Assembly: GCF_028771845.1 (NCBI RefSeq)
Contig: NZ_CP118270.1
Span: 6,386,001-6,450,000, forward strand
Origin: Paenibacillus marchantiae
Lineage (GTDB): Bacteria > Bacillota > Bacilli > Paenibacillales > Paenibacillaceae
Reading direction: 5' to 3'
Length of the DNA: 64,000 nucleotides
The position numbers and the translations under genes are program-made. The notes under the pieces were generated by a model that worked only from the letters and a program-made list of their open reading frames with translations, was not told the origin of the DNA and did not search any database. Below, piece after piece: positions 1-7,798 of this stretch (within the stretch, counting starts at the first letter, position 1; every line of letters begins with the position of its first letter).

Positions 1-182
1 CTGCCAAAAGGGGAATGCTCCAATAATGAATCCGGCATATGGACGAGATTTCCCGAAGGATCGATAATGAGTGCTCCCCCTCCAACCATCGCACCAATGC
101 CCAGTAACCCCTGCATCATAATGAGCGCCCAAGATCTTTCAGGTACACATTCACGCTTTATTCCATCATCACTAGTCCTCAT
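1..182 (-). CDS. Small membrane protein, C-terminus cut by window edge
   Basis: The reading frame is open from an ATG at 182-180 to the left edge of the window (about 60 residues, incomplete). A ribosome site (GGAGGG) lies 8 bases upstream of the ATG. The first 18 residues are charged; residues 19-40 form a hydrophobic, glycine-rich segment (LLGIGAMVGGGALII) that looks like a membrane helix. I do not recognise a named family. It resembles small uncharacterised multi-span membrane proteins of Paenibacillus, but this is an impression only. The frame is too short to appear in an ORF list with a length cut-off. Confidence 0.55.
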   Translation of the reverse strand, partial: MRTSDDGIKRECVPERSWALIMMQGLLGIGAMVGGGALIIDPSGNLVHMPDSLLEHSPFG

Positions 183-309
183 CCCTCACCCTCCAGACAT
201 TGTTATACAGATATACTGAACGTTCTATTCCATTTTCACATATGGAAAGGGCTGAATCCTGTGCTCTTTCTCACTAAAATCGTCCCAAAAAATTCGATTA
301 TGGTAAAAC

Positions 310-338
310 TTGATAAAAGAACGTACGTTCGGTATAAT
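310..338 (+). promoter_or_regulatory. Sigma-A promoter with LexA box in the spacer
   Basis: TTGATA (310-315) and TATAAT (333-338) are separated by 17 bases, close to the sigma-A optimum. The spacer holds AGAACGTACGTTCG (318-331), which matches the Bacillus LexA/DinR operator CGAACNNNNGTTCG except for the first base. A repressor bound there would block the promoter, so the downstream 66-residue gene is predicted to be SOS-induced. Confidence 0.8.
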
Positions 339-368
339 AGAGATATACTTAATGAGCGAGAGGCAGAT

Positions 369-569
369 ATGGACGACAAATTTATTAAGGAACTACGCGA
401 GATTAGTCGGGATGACAGACGAAGATCCGAATTTATGATCCAAGGCATGAAGGAAACACTGCAGGGAAGAAAAGAAGAAAGTATTTTCAAGCGCTGGGTT
501 CGGCGTAAGAAGACAGAGAAGAAAATTTCACAACGATTCAATCAGGATCCCTCTTCGGATCAAAAGTAA
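369..569 (+). CDS. 66-residue putative SOS-induced protein, unknown function
   Basis: I do not recognise the family. The longer in-frame opening at 261 lies upstream of the promoter, so the start is taken at the ATG at 369, preceded by GAGAGG with a 5-base gap. The product is short, highly charged and probably helical (DDKFIKELREISRDDRRRSEF, then a lysine/arginine-rich tail RWVRRKKTEKK), with no signal peptide or membrane segment. It is a single-gene transcript: a LexA-box promoter lies directly upstream and a strong intrinsic terminator directly downstream. SOS-induced small proteins in Bacillota often inhibit cell division (YneA) or modulate repair, but nothing in this sequence identifies such a role. 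There is no LysM domain or transmembrane helix as in YneA. Confidence 0.7.
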   Translation: MDDKFIKELREISRDDRRRSEFMIQGMKETLQGRKEESIFKRWVRRKKTEKKISQRFNQDPSSDQK

Positions 570-577
570 CCACATAA

Positions 578-606
578 AAAGGAGGCGTACTACGCCTCCT
601 TTATTA
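578..606 (+). terminator. Intrinsic terminator after the 66-residue gene
   Basis: Stem AAAGGAGGCG (578-587) pairs with CGCCTCCTTT (593-602) around a TACTA loop, followed by TTATTATTT. It is AT-flanked on both sides and may also stop the convergent minus-strand gene. Confidence 0.85.
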
Positions 607-699
607 TTTATATGAGCAGTTTGCACAAATGCCGTTGGTGAATCATTCGGAAAGAACTGTGTGTGAGTCCTTTGCATTATACCTATGTTCAACTTTGTT

Positions 700-1437
700 T
701 TAAGGTAAAATGGCAAACGAGCGTACTGGAAAGCCGGACGCCTTTTCGGCCTTAGGTACGATATTGAAGATCACCGCACCTTTGGCTGGTACCTGATCCA
801 GATTCGTTAACAGCTCTACCTGATATGTATCCTGAGCAAGTACATAATACTCTGCCAGAAGTGCCCCGTTCTTTTGATAGTCTACAGCTGAATCGGTGTC
901 GAAGGTCTCATGGCCAATCGCCTGTATTTTTCTTTCCTCGAATAAAAACATTAGCGCACTGACTGACCATCCGGGTGCATGACTGTTTCCCTCTGCATCT
1001 TTGTTGTCGAATGCTTCGTGACTGGGCCAGCGTTTGCTCCAATCAGTACGTAGTGCTACAAAGCTGCCAGCTTCAATAACGCCATGCTCTTTTTCAAACT
1101 CAAGAATATGATCGACATCCAGCGTGAAATCCGGATTGCTCTCTACAGCCACAGATTGATCAATGACCACCAGCGGTAGCACAAGTTCCTTCAACCCCAA
1201 TTCATCGAGATAACGGGTATCACGCACAAAATGGATCGGTGCATCGAGATGAGTACCATATTGACCGGGAAACCTGAAACTTTGGGCAAAGAAACCTTGG
1301 TCGTGATTAAACAACGTATCGAATTGTGCCGCATCAAAAGCTGAGAAATGTGGAGATTCCGGTCCAAACGTATGGGTCAGATCCACCCACTTCTTTTCTT
1401 TTAATAATTGAATCGCTTGAATGAGCTCATTGGACAT
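700..1437 (-). CDS. Cyclase-family (kynurenine formamidase-like) metal hydrolase
   Basis: The product (245 residues) belongs to the cyclase / kynurenine formamidase superfamily (Pfam Cyclase). The metal-binding signature is visible around residues 60-72 as GQYGTHLDAPIHF, matching the family HxGTHxDxPxH pattern in which the first His is replaced here by Gln-Tyr context. The conserved DLTHTFGPESP near the N-terminus and an IGHETFDTD segment near residue 175 are also typical. The start was placed at the ATG at 1437 because AGGTGA lies 7 bases upstream; the frame extends six codons further to 1455 without a ribosome site. Members hydrolyse cyclic or N-acyl substrates such as N-formylkynurenine, isatin or hydantoin-like compounds. 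There is no kyn operon nearby, so the substrate is not assignable. Confidence 0.8.
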   Translation of the reverse strand: MSNELIQAIQLLKEKKWVDLTHTFGPESPHFSAFDAAQFDTLFNHDQGFFAQSFRFPGQYGTHLDAPIHFVRDTRYLDELGLKELVLPLVVIDQSVAVESNPDFTLDVDHILEFEKEHGVIEAGSFVALRTDWSKRWPSHEAFDNKDAEGNSHAPGWSVSALMFLFEERKIQAIGHETFDTDSAVDYQKNGALLAEYYVLAQDTYQVELLTNLDQVPAKGAVIFNIVPKAEKASGFPVRSFAILP

Positions 1438-1519
1438 CCGAATCACCTCATACATAGAATGGAATAAATTGTTACTATTATATCTTATTCCACTCCATGC
1501 GAAAATATCGAAATGTCAG

Positions 1520-2149
1520 CTATTTGATAGAATTCATTAACTCGAAGAAGTATTTTGGTTCATGAGTCTGATATAGATTGAACCACGAATCTAAAGTCTC
1601 CGGTGTAAATACATCTAGTACCTTCAATACATGCATCGCAAATTCCAAAGGAGCTATGCCCGATGCAGTAACTAAATTGCCATCCGTTACGGCCGGTACC
1701 ATTTCATAGTATTTTTCTCCAATGTAATGAGGACAAATCATTTTCAAATATTCCAGATCGTTGCTTGTATGCCTTCTGGAGTCTAGCAATCCCACCCTCG
1801 CAAGTCCAACGGTTGCACCACATATTGCCGCAACAACATGACCTTTTTCCAAAGATGTCGAAGCTTTTTTCAATATTGGCTCGTGAATGGATTCCATCCA
1901 AGTATTTCCGCCTGGAAGAATCAATACATCCGTACTTTCCAACATACACTCATCAACTGAAATGCGAGGTAATATTTCCAATCCCCCCATGGTAGTCACC
2001 GGACTTTTATCAACGCCAACAGCAACCACCTCTATCGCCGCCAGCCCTTTCTTAAAATACCTTCCCGAGTTTAATTCAGCAATTAAATAACCTACCTCCC
2101 AGTCTGACATCGTATCAAATACATAAAGATATGCTTTTTTTGTATGCAT
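1520..2149 (-). CDS. DJ-1/PfpI family protein (type 1 glutamine amidotransferase-like)
   Basis: The 209-residue protein has the class I glutamine-amidotransferase-like fold of the DJ-1/PfpI family. The nucleophile elbow AAICGAT places the reactive Cys near residue 109, and the preceding LILPGGNTW contributes the oxyanion region. The N-terminal KAYLYVFDTMSDWEVGYLIAEL is the usual first strand and helix and resembles Bacillus YdeA-type proteins. A GGGGAG ribosome site precedes the ATG. Family members include proteases, glyoxalase III, chaperones and regulators, so the reaction is not determined. It appears monocistronic and is separated from the next minus-strand gene by a terminator. Confidence 0.8.
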   Translation of the reverse strand: MHTKKAYLYVFDTMSDWEVGYLIAELNSGRYFKKGLAAIEVVAVGVDKSPVTTMGGLEILPRISVDECMLESTDVLILPGGNTWMESIHEPILKKASTSLEKGHVVAAICGATVGLARVGLLDSRRHTSNDLEYLKMICPHYIGEKYYEMVPAVTDGNLVTASGIAPLEFAMHVLKVLDVFTPETLDSWFNLYQTHEPKYFFELMNSIK

Positions 2150-2183
2150 AATGCACTCCCCTTCTAGTCGATAAGCCTATTAT

Positions 2184-2226
2184 AAAAAAACTTTACTGAC
2201 ATCTTCCGTCAGTAAAGTTTTTAAAT
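2184..2226 (-). terminator. Intrinsic terminator of the MDR oxidoreductase gene (bidirectional)
   Basis: AAAACTTTACTGAC (2187-2200) pairs with GTCAGTAAAGTTTT (2208-2221) around a 7-base loop. The minus strand ends in seven T residues, and the plus strand also has a T run. Confidence 0.85.
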
Positions 2227-2253
2227 TTGAAATATTCAGCGGTTAATCCTCAC

Positions 2254-3201
2254 CTACTCTACTCGAATGACCAGTTTCCCGCGTGTATGATGGGTTTCGC
2301 TTTTTTCGTGCGCTTCACGCAGTCCTTGTTCACTCAAGGGGTATGTCTCATCAATTATGGGTCTCAGCCTGCCCTCAGCAGCGAGCTCAGCCAACTGATC
2401 GAGTTGATCCCCTTTGGGTTCCATCATGAACACGTTGGCCGTTACACCAGCTTCCTTAGCCATCGTTTCATCCGGTTGTTCCACAAGCGATACCAGATGT
2501 CCACCGGCCTTCAATACCTTGAAGCTATCACGCTGAATATCGCCACCCATCGTGTCCAGCACGACATCGTACCCGGAGAGAATCTCTGAGAAGTCTTCTT
2601 TTCTATAATTGATAAAATGGTCCACTCCCAGCGAACGAAGCAATTCCTCATTCGATTCACTCGCCGTGGAAGCCACTTCAGCGCCAAGATATTTGGCAAT
2701 CTGAATAGCAAAGGTTCCTACACCACCTGCTCCGGCGTGAATGAGAACCTTCTGCCCTTTGGCAAGCCGTCCATGGTCAACAAGTGCCTGCCAGGCCGTC
2801 ATGGCTGCTAGCGGTATGGCAGCTGCTTCCTTGAAGCTTAGATTTTCCGGGATACGGGCAATGATGTCCGCATCCACAGCCACATATTCTGCATAGGTCC
2901 CGAAATGACGAGGACGGGCAAATACGCGATCGCCCGCTCTGAACCTAGTGACATTGGAACCCGCTTCAGTCACTGTCCCGGCCACATCCCCGCCCAATAT
3001 TAGTGGGAAAGAATCTGCTGCCTCTTTCATATGGCCTTGTCTGACTTTAAAATCCACCGGGTTTACAGAAGTAGCATGAATGCGGATTAGCACCTGGTTC
3101 ACTCCACATGCCGGCTTCGGCATTTCCTTTTCCTTCAATTGTTCCGCTCCACCGAACTTTTCAATCACAATTGCTTTCATTAGAGATCCCAGCCTTTCCA
3201 T
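2254..3201 (-). CDS. Zinc-free MDR / quinone oxidoreductase-like NADP-dependent enzyme
   Basis: This is a medium-chain dehydrogenase/reductase of the quinone-oxidoreductase type. Residues 8-120 form the GroES-like domain (SVNPVDFKVRQG, LGGDVAGTV). The Rossmann dinucleotide motif HAGAGGVGTFAIQIAK lies near residue 155. The structural-zinc cysteine cluster and catalytic zinc ligands of alcohol dehydrogenases are missing, as in the zeta-crystallin/QOR subgroup. The C-terminus ends GKLVIRVE, as in many YogA-like proteins. Start choice is uncertain: the ATG at 3201 has AAGGAGAG 15 bases upstream, while the family-typical start MKAIVIEKFGG is the ATG at 3180 without a good site. It probably reduces quinones or enones with NADPH in the cytosol. 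Confidence 0.85.
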   Translation of the reverse strand: MERLGSLMKAIVIEKFGGAEQLKEKEMPKPACGVNQVLIRIHATSVNPVDFKVRQGHMKEAADSFPLILGGDVAGTVTEAGSNVTRFRAGDRVFARPRHFGTYAEYVAVDADIIARIPENLSFKEAAAIPLAAMTAWQALVDHGRLAKGQKVLIHAGAGGVGTFAIQIAKYLGAEVASTASESNEELLRSLGVDHFINYRKEDFSEILSGYDVVLDTMGGDIQRDSFKVLKAGGHLVSLVEQPDETMAKEAGVTANVFMMEPKGDQLDQLAELAAEGRLRPIIDETYPLSEQGLREAHEKSETHHTRGKLVIRVE

Positions 3202-3308
3202 AGCATTATCGTTATGCTCTCCTTCTTCATTACCCTTCCCGAACGTTCACTTGACCTATATTCATGAATTCGCAGCAGGTTTGGGTTCACAATCCCGATT
3301 AGGAACCG

Positions 3309-3317
3309 TGATATAAT
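3309..3317 (+). promoter_or_regulatory. Probable extended -10 element for the phzF-family gene
   Basis: TGATATAAT (3309-3317) is an extended -10 (TGN-TATAAT) 45 bases before the GTG start of the PhzF-family gene. No good -35 hexamer is seen at 17 bases, as is acceptable for extended -10 promoters. Confidence 0.45.
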
Positions 3318-3361
3318 GAAGAACTGTTGAACTTAAATAACTGAACAAGCGAGGTAGAGAT

Positions 3362-4240
3362 GTGGAAATTGAAGTAAGTACGTTACATGCATTTTCGGAT
3401 AAGCCTCTAGGCGGAAACCCCGCAGGAGTTGTTTTACAAGCAGGACACTTGTCCGACTCCCAGATGCAGGAGATTGCCAGACAAGTTGGATTCTCAGAGA
3501 CCGCGTTTGTTATGCCATCGGACCAGGCTGATTTCAAAGTGCGTTACTTCACCCCTAGTGATGAAGTTGATCTATGCGGACATGCAACGATTGCCTTATT
3601 TTATTTAATGAAAGCACAGCATATCGTTGATGTAGGTGTATACACGCTGGAGACGTTAGCCGGAATACTTGAAGTAGTTGTCCAGAACAATGGTGAAGTC
3701 TATCTGTCTCAGGCGCTTCCGGAGTTTGGAGAGATCGTTGACCGACAAGGCATTGCAGATTCTCTGGGTATTTCCACACATGATTTACACGCTGAATTAC
3801 CTGTACAGATCGTATCTACCGGATTGCGCGATATCTTGATTACGGTTAACCATGTTGATGTTCTGTCAAAAATCATTCCTGATTTTCAGCTTATCGCTGA
3901 AATTAGCAAAGCTAACCATGTCGTAGGTTATCACGTATTTGCAGTCGAACCAGATAAAGAGAGTACTCTGGCAGAATGCCGGAACTTTGCTCCCCTTTAC
4001 GATATCCCGGAAGAGAGCGCAACTGGTACTTCTAACGGTGCTTTACTCTGTTATTTACATAAATACAACCAACTTTCAGATCCCCACGATACAATCTATA
4101 CGATTAGACAAGGGTATACTATGAACCGTCCCTCGGAGATCCAAGCCAGATTAACACTGGGCATGTCCAATGAAATTACAAAGATTCAAGTGGGCGGGGT
4201 CGCGGTTCATATAGAGAACATTCGAATTCAACTTTCATAA
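3362..4240 (+). CDS. PhzF family isomerase-like protein
   Basis: The 292-residue product matches the PhzF / YddE family (diaminopimelate-epimerase fold). Diagnostic elements are HAFSDKPLGGNPAGVV at the N-terminus, GFSETAFV with the catalytic Glu near residue 46, the DEVDLCGHATIA motif near residue 70, and the C-terminal-half ESATGTSNGAL motif. It begins with GTG; GAGGTAGAG is immediately upstream. PhzF itself isomerises dihydrohydroxyanthranilate in phenazine synthesis, but no other phenazine genes are present. This is one of the many paralogues of unknown substrate. Its last 6 bases overlap the 3' end of the convergent hydrolase gene. Confidence 0.9.
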   Translation: MEIEVSTLHAFSDKPLGGNPAGVVLQAGHLSDSQMQEIARQVGFSETAFVMPSDQADFKVRYFTPSDEVDLCGHATIALFYLMKAQHIVDVGVYTLETLAGILEVVVQNNGEVYLSQALPEFGEIVDRQGIADSLGISTHDLHAELPVQIVSTGLRDILITVNHVDVLSKIIPDFQLIAEISKANHVVGYHVFAVEPDKESTLAECRNFAPLYDIPEESATGTSNGALLCYLHKYNQLSDPHDTIYTIRQGYTMNRPSEIQARLTLGMSNEITKIQVGGVAVHIENIRIQLS

Positions 4241-5191
4241 ATGTTGAGCTTCAATCTTATGTAAAAATCGTAACACGGCTTCTTCCAATTGATTCAGCCC
4301 TGGCTGTTCTATAGGGAAGTGGCCCGCTCCTTCCAACACTACGCATTCCTTTTCCACCTTTAATCGATCAAAAAAAGATTGGCTGAACCGTAATGGTGTC
4401 ATCGGGTCCAGTTCGGGGTGAACCAGCAGTACAGGACATTGGTCAAACTGTTCCGAGTCTACCTCCGGCTTCTTATTCAGGAATGTTCTTAACAGTTCTA
4501 ATGGGACACGTGTCGATGCCGCCTGTGGATCATTCATAATAAGTCGGGTTAACTCCGAATTATTGGTAATCAGCTGCATACGCGATACTTGCTTCACAGA
4601 GATACGTATATGATCCAGTAAAGCCGGAAACCGATCCATCATACGTTTGCCCCATCGGCTCACCAAACGGTTTGGTGCAAGCTGGTCACGCATATCCGCA
4701 TCACTCGTGTCCACAAATGTCGTTACAATCAAGCCTTGTACGTGCTCACTGCGTGCACTCATGTGATAAGCCAGCATACCTCCGATGCTGCTTCCCAATG
4801 CCACGATCGGCTTGCCGTCTTTCCTAAATTCGCAATCAGCGAGTGAAACAAGCAGCTTGATCCATAGTTCATAATTGAGACGTGTCCCAGGCAACGGATA
4901 GCTCAGTCCATACGGTGGAAGATCTGGCGATACTACCTCATAGCCTCGGAGCTGCAACATTCGAGCATAAGGCGCGAGCAACCTGCCATTGCCTCCAGCT
5001 CCGTGAATGAACAGAATTTTGATCGGCGAATCGGGCGCGGGCAGACGATCGATGTGCAGATGAACCCCGTTCGATTCCCACCACTCCTCTTCAGGATTCG
5101 CATGGTCCCCTAGCCTGAATTCTTCCGGGAAAAAGGCTTGATACTGTTTCCAATAATGATGTGATGAATGATATGAAGGCAGATTATCCAT
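4235..5191 (-). CDS. Alpha/beta hydrolase
   Basis: The 318-residue protein has the alpha/beta hydrolase fold. The oxyanion-hole motif is FIHGAGGNGRLL, the nucleophile elbow is ALGSSIGG (Ser), the acid is in VHPELDPMT (Asp), and the catalytic His is in EGAGHFPIE near the C-terminus, so the triad is complete. There is no signal peptide, so the enzyme is cytosolic. The start at 5191 was chosen because AGGAG lies 10 bases upstream; upstream ATGs at 5200 and 5227 fall in or before the ribosome site. The substrate is unknown. A perfect palindrome (5216-5248) covers the promoter-leader region and suggests repressor control. Confidence 0.8.
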   Translation of the reverse strand: MDNLPSYHSSHHYWKQYQAFFPEEFRLGDHANPEEEWWESNGVHLHIDRLPAPDSPIKILFIHGAGGNGRLLAPYARMLQLRGYEVVSPDLPPYGLSYPLPGTRLNYELWIKLLVSLADCEFRKDGKPIVALGSSIGGMLAYHMSARSEHVQGLIVTTFVDTSDADMRDQLAPNRLVSRWGKRMMDRFPALLDHIRISVKQVSRMQLITNNSELTRLIMNDPQAASTRVPLELLRTFLNKKPEVDSEQFDQCPVLLVHPELDPMTPLRFSQSFFDRLKVEKECVVLEGAGHFPIEQPGLNQLEEAVLRFLHKIEAQHL

Positions 5192-5215
5192 GCTGTTCAT
5201 TCTCCTCTTGTCATA

Positions 5216-5248
5216 GATCAGTCTCATTCAGATTGAATGAGACTGATC
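5216..5248. promoter_or_regulatory. Perfect 14-bp inverted repeat, candidate operator
   Basis: GATCAGTCTCATTC (5216-5229) and GAATGAGACTGATC (5235-5248) form a perfect inverted repeat with a 5-base centre. It lies 25 bases upstream of the hydrolase start and lacks a T tract. That position and symmetry fit a repressor operator (TetR- or MarR-size site) better than a terminator. Confidence 0.55.
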
Positions 5249-5256
5249 CTATATAG

Positions 5257-5285
5257 CCAAAAAAGGCCGTGCATTGCACGACCTT
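5257..5285 (-). terminator. Intrinsic terminator, minus strand
   Basis: Reading the minus strand, AAGG-T-CGTGC-AAT-GCACG-G-CCTT is followed by six T residues (complement of 5259-5264). It insulates the hydrolase gene from the antiporter operon upstream. No gene is seen in 5192-5506; this stretch holds only the palindrome and two hairpins. Confidence 0.75.
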
Positions 5286-5371
5286 ACATTAAGCCTACTT
5301 CCATAAGTATACTTCTTTGTATAACAGCCTTCATACATCTGTCAATAAAGGGATGGTACATTCCCCGATAC

Positions 5372-5418
5372 AATAAACGCCACACCAAGGAGAGAATATA
5401 CTCCAAGTAGTGTGGCGT
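5372..5418 (-). terminator. Terminator-like hairpin after the antiporter gene
   Basis: ACGCCACAC (5377-5385) pairs perfectly with GTGTGGCGT (5410-5418). An inner GGAG/CTCC pair narrows the loop, and the minus-strand tail is TTTATTG. It lies 90 bases past the antiporter stop. Confidence 0.6.
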
Positions 5419-5506
5419 GTACGGTTTAGCAGTGGATTAGATTCAAAGCGTGTTTGCATTTGTGTATTAACCTACGCTGTAAAGACGTGGCAAACAGATG
5501 CACAAT

Positions 5507-6712
5507 TCATCCCGTCTCTTTCCCCCTCATTCTTTTCCTCAAGCGAGCGTATTGACTGTAGATCCAAGGTGATTCTTTCGTCAGGATCGGGCCAAGCACT
5601 GCCAGAATCAACACATATAACACGGCAAAAGACTGAATGGATGCCATCAGGCCTCCTGCCTTGCCGATATTCGCCATAATGATAGAGAACTCTCCACGGG
5701 ACACCAGCGTGAATCCCACATTAAGAGAAGCGCGTGGAGACATCCCGGAGAGTCTGCCAGCGATCATGCCCGCACCATAGTTGCTGGCAATGGTCAGAAT
5801 AACGGCAATCACGGTCATTCCAACGGCTCCGCCAAGGGTCGAAGGTTCAATGGTCAGGCCAAAGCTGAAAAAGAAGATCGCCCCAAAGAAATCTTTGAAC
5901 GGCATAATCTGATGCTCAATTCGGCTGGCATGTCTGGACTCCCCCAGAACCAGCCCCATCATCAGAGCTCCAATCGCTTCGGCTACATGCAGCGTTTCCG
6001 AGAAACCCGCCACCAGAAAGAGCAGCGTCATAACGGTAAGCAGAAACAACTCCGATGACTTGATGTTGAGTGCCTTATCAATATACTTGATGCATTTCCT
6101 GCCTATGATTAGAAATAGCACAATAAAGAGCAGCGCAGACAAGGATACGAGCAAGACGCTGAGGAATGAGGTAGCCCCACTAAGTACAAGCCCCGTCAGA
6201 ATCGAGATATGGATGGCAATAAACAGATCATCAAACATGATCATGCCCATAATAATCTCCGTCTCCGGGTTCGCCGTGCGCTTCAGATCCACGAGTACTT
6301 TAGCCACAATAGCTGTGGAAGAACTCGTCATAATACCACAGACAACTAACGTTTCTTTGAGTGGCAGTTCCATGAACCATCCTAGCAGCAGACCGGAAGC
6401 AAAATTTAGTCCAACGTAGAACATACCTCCGGTCAGAATGGCTTTGCCCGACTTCATCAGGCGGGAGACCGAAAATTCCAATCCCAGATAAAAGAGCAAA
6501 AACAGAATACCCAGCCTGCCCATAAATTCAATAAATTCCGAGCTTTCGATAAAACGCAAATCCACAATGCCGATCTGTGGTGCATGCGGTCCAACAGCCA
6601 TACCAATCAGAATATAGAAAGGAATGACCGAAAATCGTAATTTTGCAGATATTAGCCCCGTAAGTGTAATCAGCGCAACGGCAATTCCCACTTCGAATAT
6701 GAGCATATCCAT
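5507..6712 (-). CDS. khtU: CPA2-family cation:proton antiporter (KhtU-like)
   Basis: The 401-residue integral membrane protein has about 12 hydrophobic segments and the Na+/H+ exchanger (KefB/CPA2) pattern: IPFYILIGMAVGPH early, LGLEFSVSRL, then SSSTAIVAKVL and a central MMGLVLGES segment. It ends in a short basic tail (ARLRKRMRGKE) without the RCK domain that many KefB proteins carry. That regulatory function is provided by the TrkA-C protein encoded just upstream, with a 3-base gap. The pair matches Bacillus KhtT-KhtU, a K+(NH4+)/H+ efflux system for alkaline or electrophile stress. No strong ribosome site precedes its ATG, so translational coupling to khtT is likely. Confidence 0.85.
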   Translation of the reverse strand: MDMLIFEVGIAVALITLTGLISAKLRFSVIPFYILIGMAVGPHAPQIGIVDLRFIESSEFIEFMGRLGILFLLFYLGLEFSVSRLMKSGKAILTGGMFYVGLNFASGLLLGWFMELPLKETLVVCGIMTSSSTAIVAKVLVDLKRTANPETEIIMGMIMFDDLFIAIHISILTGLVLSGATSFLSVLLVSLSALLFIVLFLIIGRKCIKYIDKALNIKSSELFLLTVMTLLFLVAGFSETLHVAEAIGALMMGLVLGESRHASRIEHQIMPFKDFFGAIFFFSFGLTIEPSTLGGAVGMTVIAVILTIASNYGAGMIAGRLSGMSPRASLNVGFTLVSRGEFSIIMANIGKAGGLMASIQSFAVLYVLILAVLGPILTKESPWIYSQYARLRKRMRGKETG

Positions 6713-6715
6713 AGG

Positions 6716-7222
6716 CTAGAGCCGTCCATTGGATAACAACTGTTTTAACAGTTTGATCTGATCCCGTTCACCAGCGACAACAACCGTAGCCCCCGCGGTA
6801 AAGATATAGTCCGGACCTGGATTAAACTGCTTCGTCCTGTTCTTCTCCACCACAGCTAGAATAACTGCTCCTGTTGCCTGGCGAATATTCAGTTCTCCGA
6901 TCGTTCTTCCTATGCTCTCTGAATGCGGCTCAATACGGAGCCACTCAATTAACAGTCCCTCCAGCATAACTTCACGCTCATCCTGAAAGGTTGGTTTGTA
7001 CGTCATGCCACCGACAATAGCCGCAACCGCACGTGCCTCATCATCATCCAGTGTGACCAGTGACACCATATCTCCCAATTCTTCAGGCGAATCGCCTGAT
7101 TCCATGTGAAACAGGTCACGTCGCTCATCATTATGGATAACGATGACCAGATGCTCACCGCTGCGTGTGTGCAACCAATATTTGCGTCCAATTCCCGGCA
7201 AATCCGTCTCTTTAAAGTGCAT
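6716..7222 (-). CDS. khtT: TrkA-C domain regulatory subunit of the antiporter (KhtT-like)
   Basis: The 168-residue cytosolic protein has an N-terminal domain of about 85 residues (GIGRKYWLHTRSGEHLVIVIHNDERRDL) and a C-terminal TrkA-C/RCK-C domain from about residue 85 (IGRTIGELNIRQATGAVILAVVEKN ... GATVVVAGERDQIKLL). This is the architecture of KhtT, which gates KhtU. The start is the ATG at 7222, seven bases after GGGGGT; the frame extends to a GTG at 7231. The gene overlaps the preceding Gre-like gene by 11 bases and is 3 bases from the antiporter gene, so the three are one operon. KhtT of Bacillus responds to c-di-AMP; no ligand is visible from sequence. Confidence 0.85.
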   Translation of the reverse strand: MHFKETDLPGIGRKYWLHTRSGEHLVIVIHNDERRDLFHMESGDSPEELGDMVSLVTLDDDEARAVAAIVGGMTYKPTFQDEREVMLEGLLIEWLRIEPHSESIGRTIGELNIRQATGAVILAVVEKNRTKQFNPGPDYIFTAGATVVVAGERDQIKLLKQLLSNGRL

Positions 7223-7685
7223 GATCTGCACCCCCAGTGGACATCCGATTCAAGGACTCATTGTTTAACGTAATATCCGTAATGCGTACTCGCATGGAGC
7301 CAGCCGGTATATTAATCGACCTCACTTCTCCCTTGAGCCCAAGCAATAATTGCCGCCCCACAGGGGAGAGGAATGAAATATGCCCCGCATCCGGATCCGC
7401 GTCATCCGGCATAACAATGTTGAAAGAATCAGATGTATGGAAGTCAACGTAATCAAAACGGATCAAACTACCGATAAGTACCACCGAGTCCAGAGCTTCA
7501 TCCGAACCAAGGAGCAGCTTCTCCACACACGTTGTATAGTTCGCAAGCAGGCGTTCCATCTGCGAGCGTTCCGGATCACGCACGTCAAAATAGGCGTCGA
7601 GAAATGTTCTTTTCTCTTCACCGAATATAATGAGCTGGTTCACCAGCATTTCTCTGCAATTTTGAAAGGAGGTCCTATGGTTCAT
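7212..7685 (-). CDS. GreA/GreB C-terminal-domain protein
   Basis: The 157-residue protein has the C-terminal FKBP-like domain of transcript-cleavage factors: VVLIGSLIRFDYVD, IVMPDDADPDAGHISFLSPVGRQLL and an RVRITDI end, matching GreA in length. The N-terminal 75 residues lack a recognisable GreA antiparallel coiled coil with its acidic tip, so it may be an Rnk- or Gre-like RNA polymerase secondary-channel factor without cleavage activity. The ATG at 7685 follows AGGAGGTG; the GTG at 7697 is inside that site. It is the first full gene of the khtTU-like operon, in the position of khtS in Bacillus. A link between K+ efflux and polymerase modulation is inference. Confidence 0.75.
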   Translation of the reverse strand: MNHRTSFQNCREMLVNQLIIFGEEKRTFLDAYFDVRDPERSQMERLLANYTTCVEKLLLGSDEALDSVVLIGSLIRFDYVDFHTSDSFNIVMPDDADPDAGHISFLSPVGRQLLLGLKGEVRSINIPAGSMRVRITDITLNNESLNRMSTGGADHAL

Positions 7686-7749
7686 AATAAATCTCACCTC
7701 CTATACAAGCCCTGTTCTCCATGTTGATTCGCATGTTTTTCTTCATCAT
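7675..7749 (-). CDS. 24-residue leader peptide of the antiporter operon
   Basis: A short frame begins ATGATG at 7749 with AAGGAGGAG six bases upstream, one of the best ribosome sites in the window. It encodes MMKKNMRINMENRACIGGEI plus four residues and stops inside the Gre-like gene, overlapping it by 11 bases. The ribosome site of the Gre-like gene lies inside this frame. The arrangement fits a translationally coupled leader peptide downstream of a terminator-like hairpin. Expression has not been shown; the evidence is site quality and position. Confidence 0.5.
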   Translation of the reverse strand: MMKKNMRINMENRACIGGEIYYEP

Positions 7750-7773
7750 GTTGTTCTCCTCCTTCATATAGAT

Positions 7774-7798
7774 AAAAAGACCACGGATACCGCGGTCT
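7774..7798 (-). terminator. Leader terminator (possible attenuator) of the antiporter operon
   Basis: On the minus strand AGACCgCGG-TAT-CCGtGGTCT is followed by five T residues. No minus-strand gene lies upstream (gdhA is divergent), so the terminator would act on the operon's own leader. This suggests transcription attenuation. Confidence 0.6.

Noticed and set aside
261..368. Upstream extension of the 66-residue gene to 261
   Set aside because: The region contains the promoter and LexA box that would drive the gene, so it lies before the transcript start.
3241..3248. GAACGTTC as a second LexA site
   Set aside because: The two half sites have no 4-base spacer, so it does not fit the Bacillus LexA operator.
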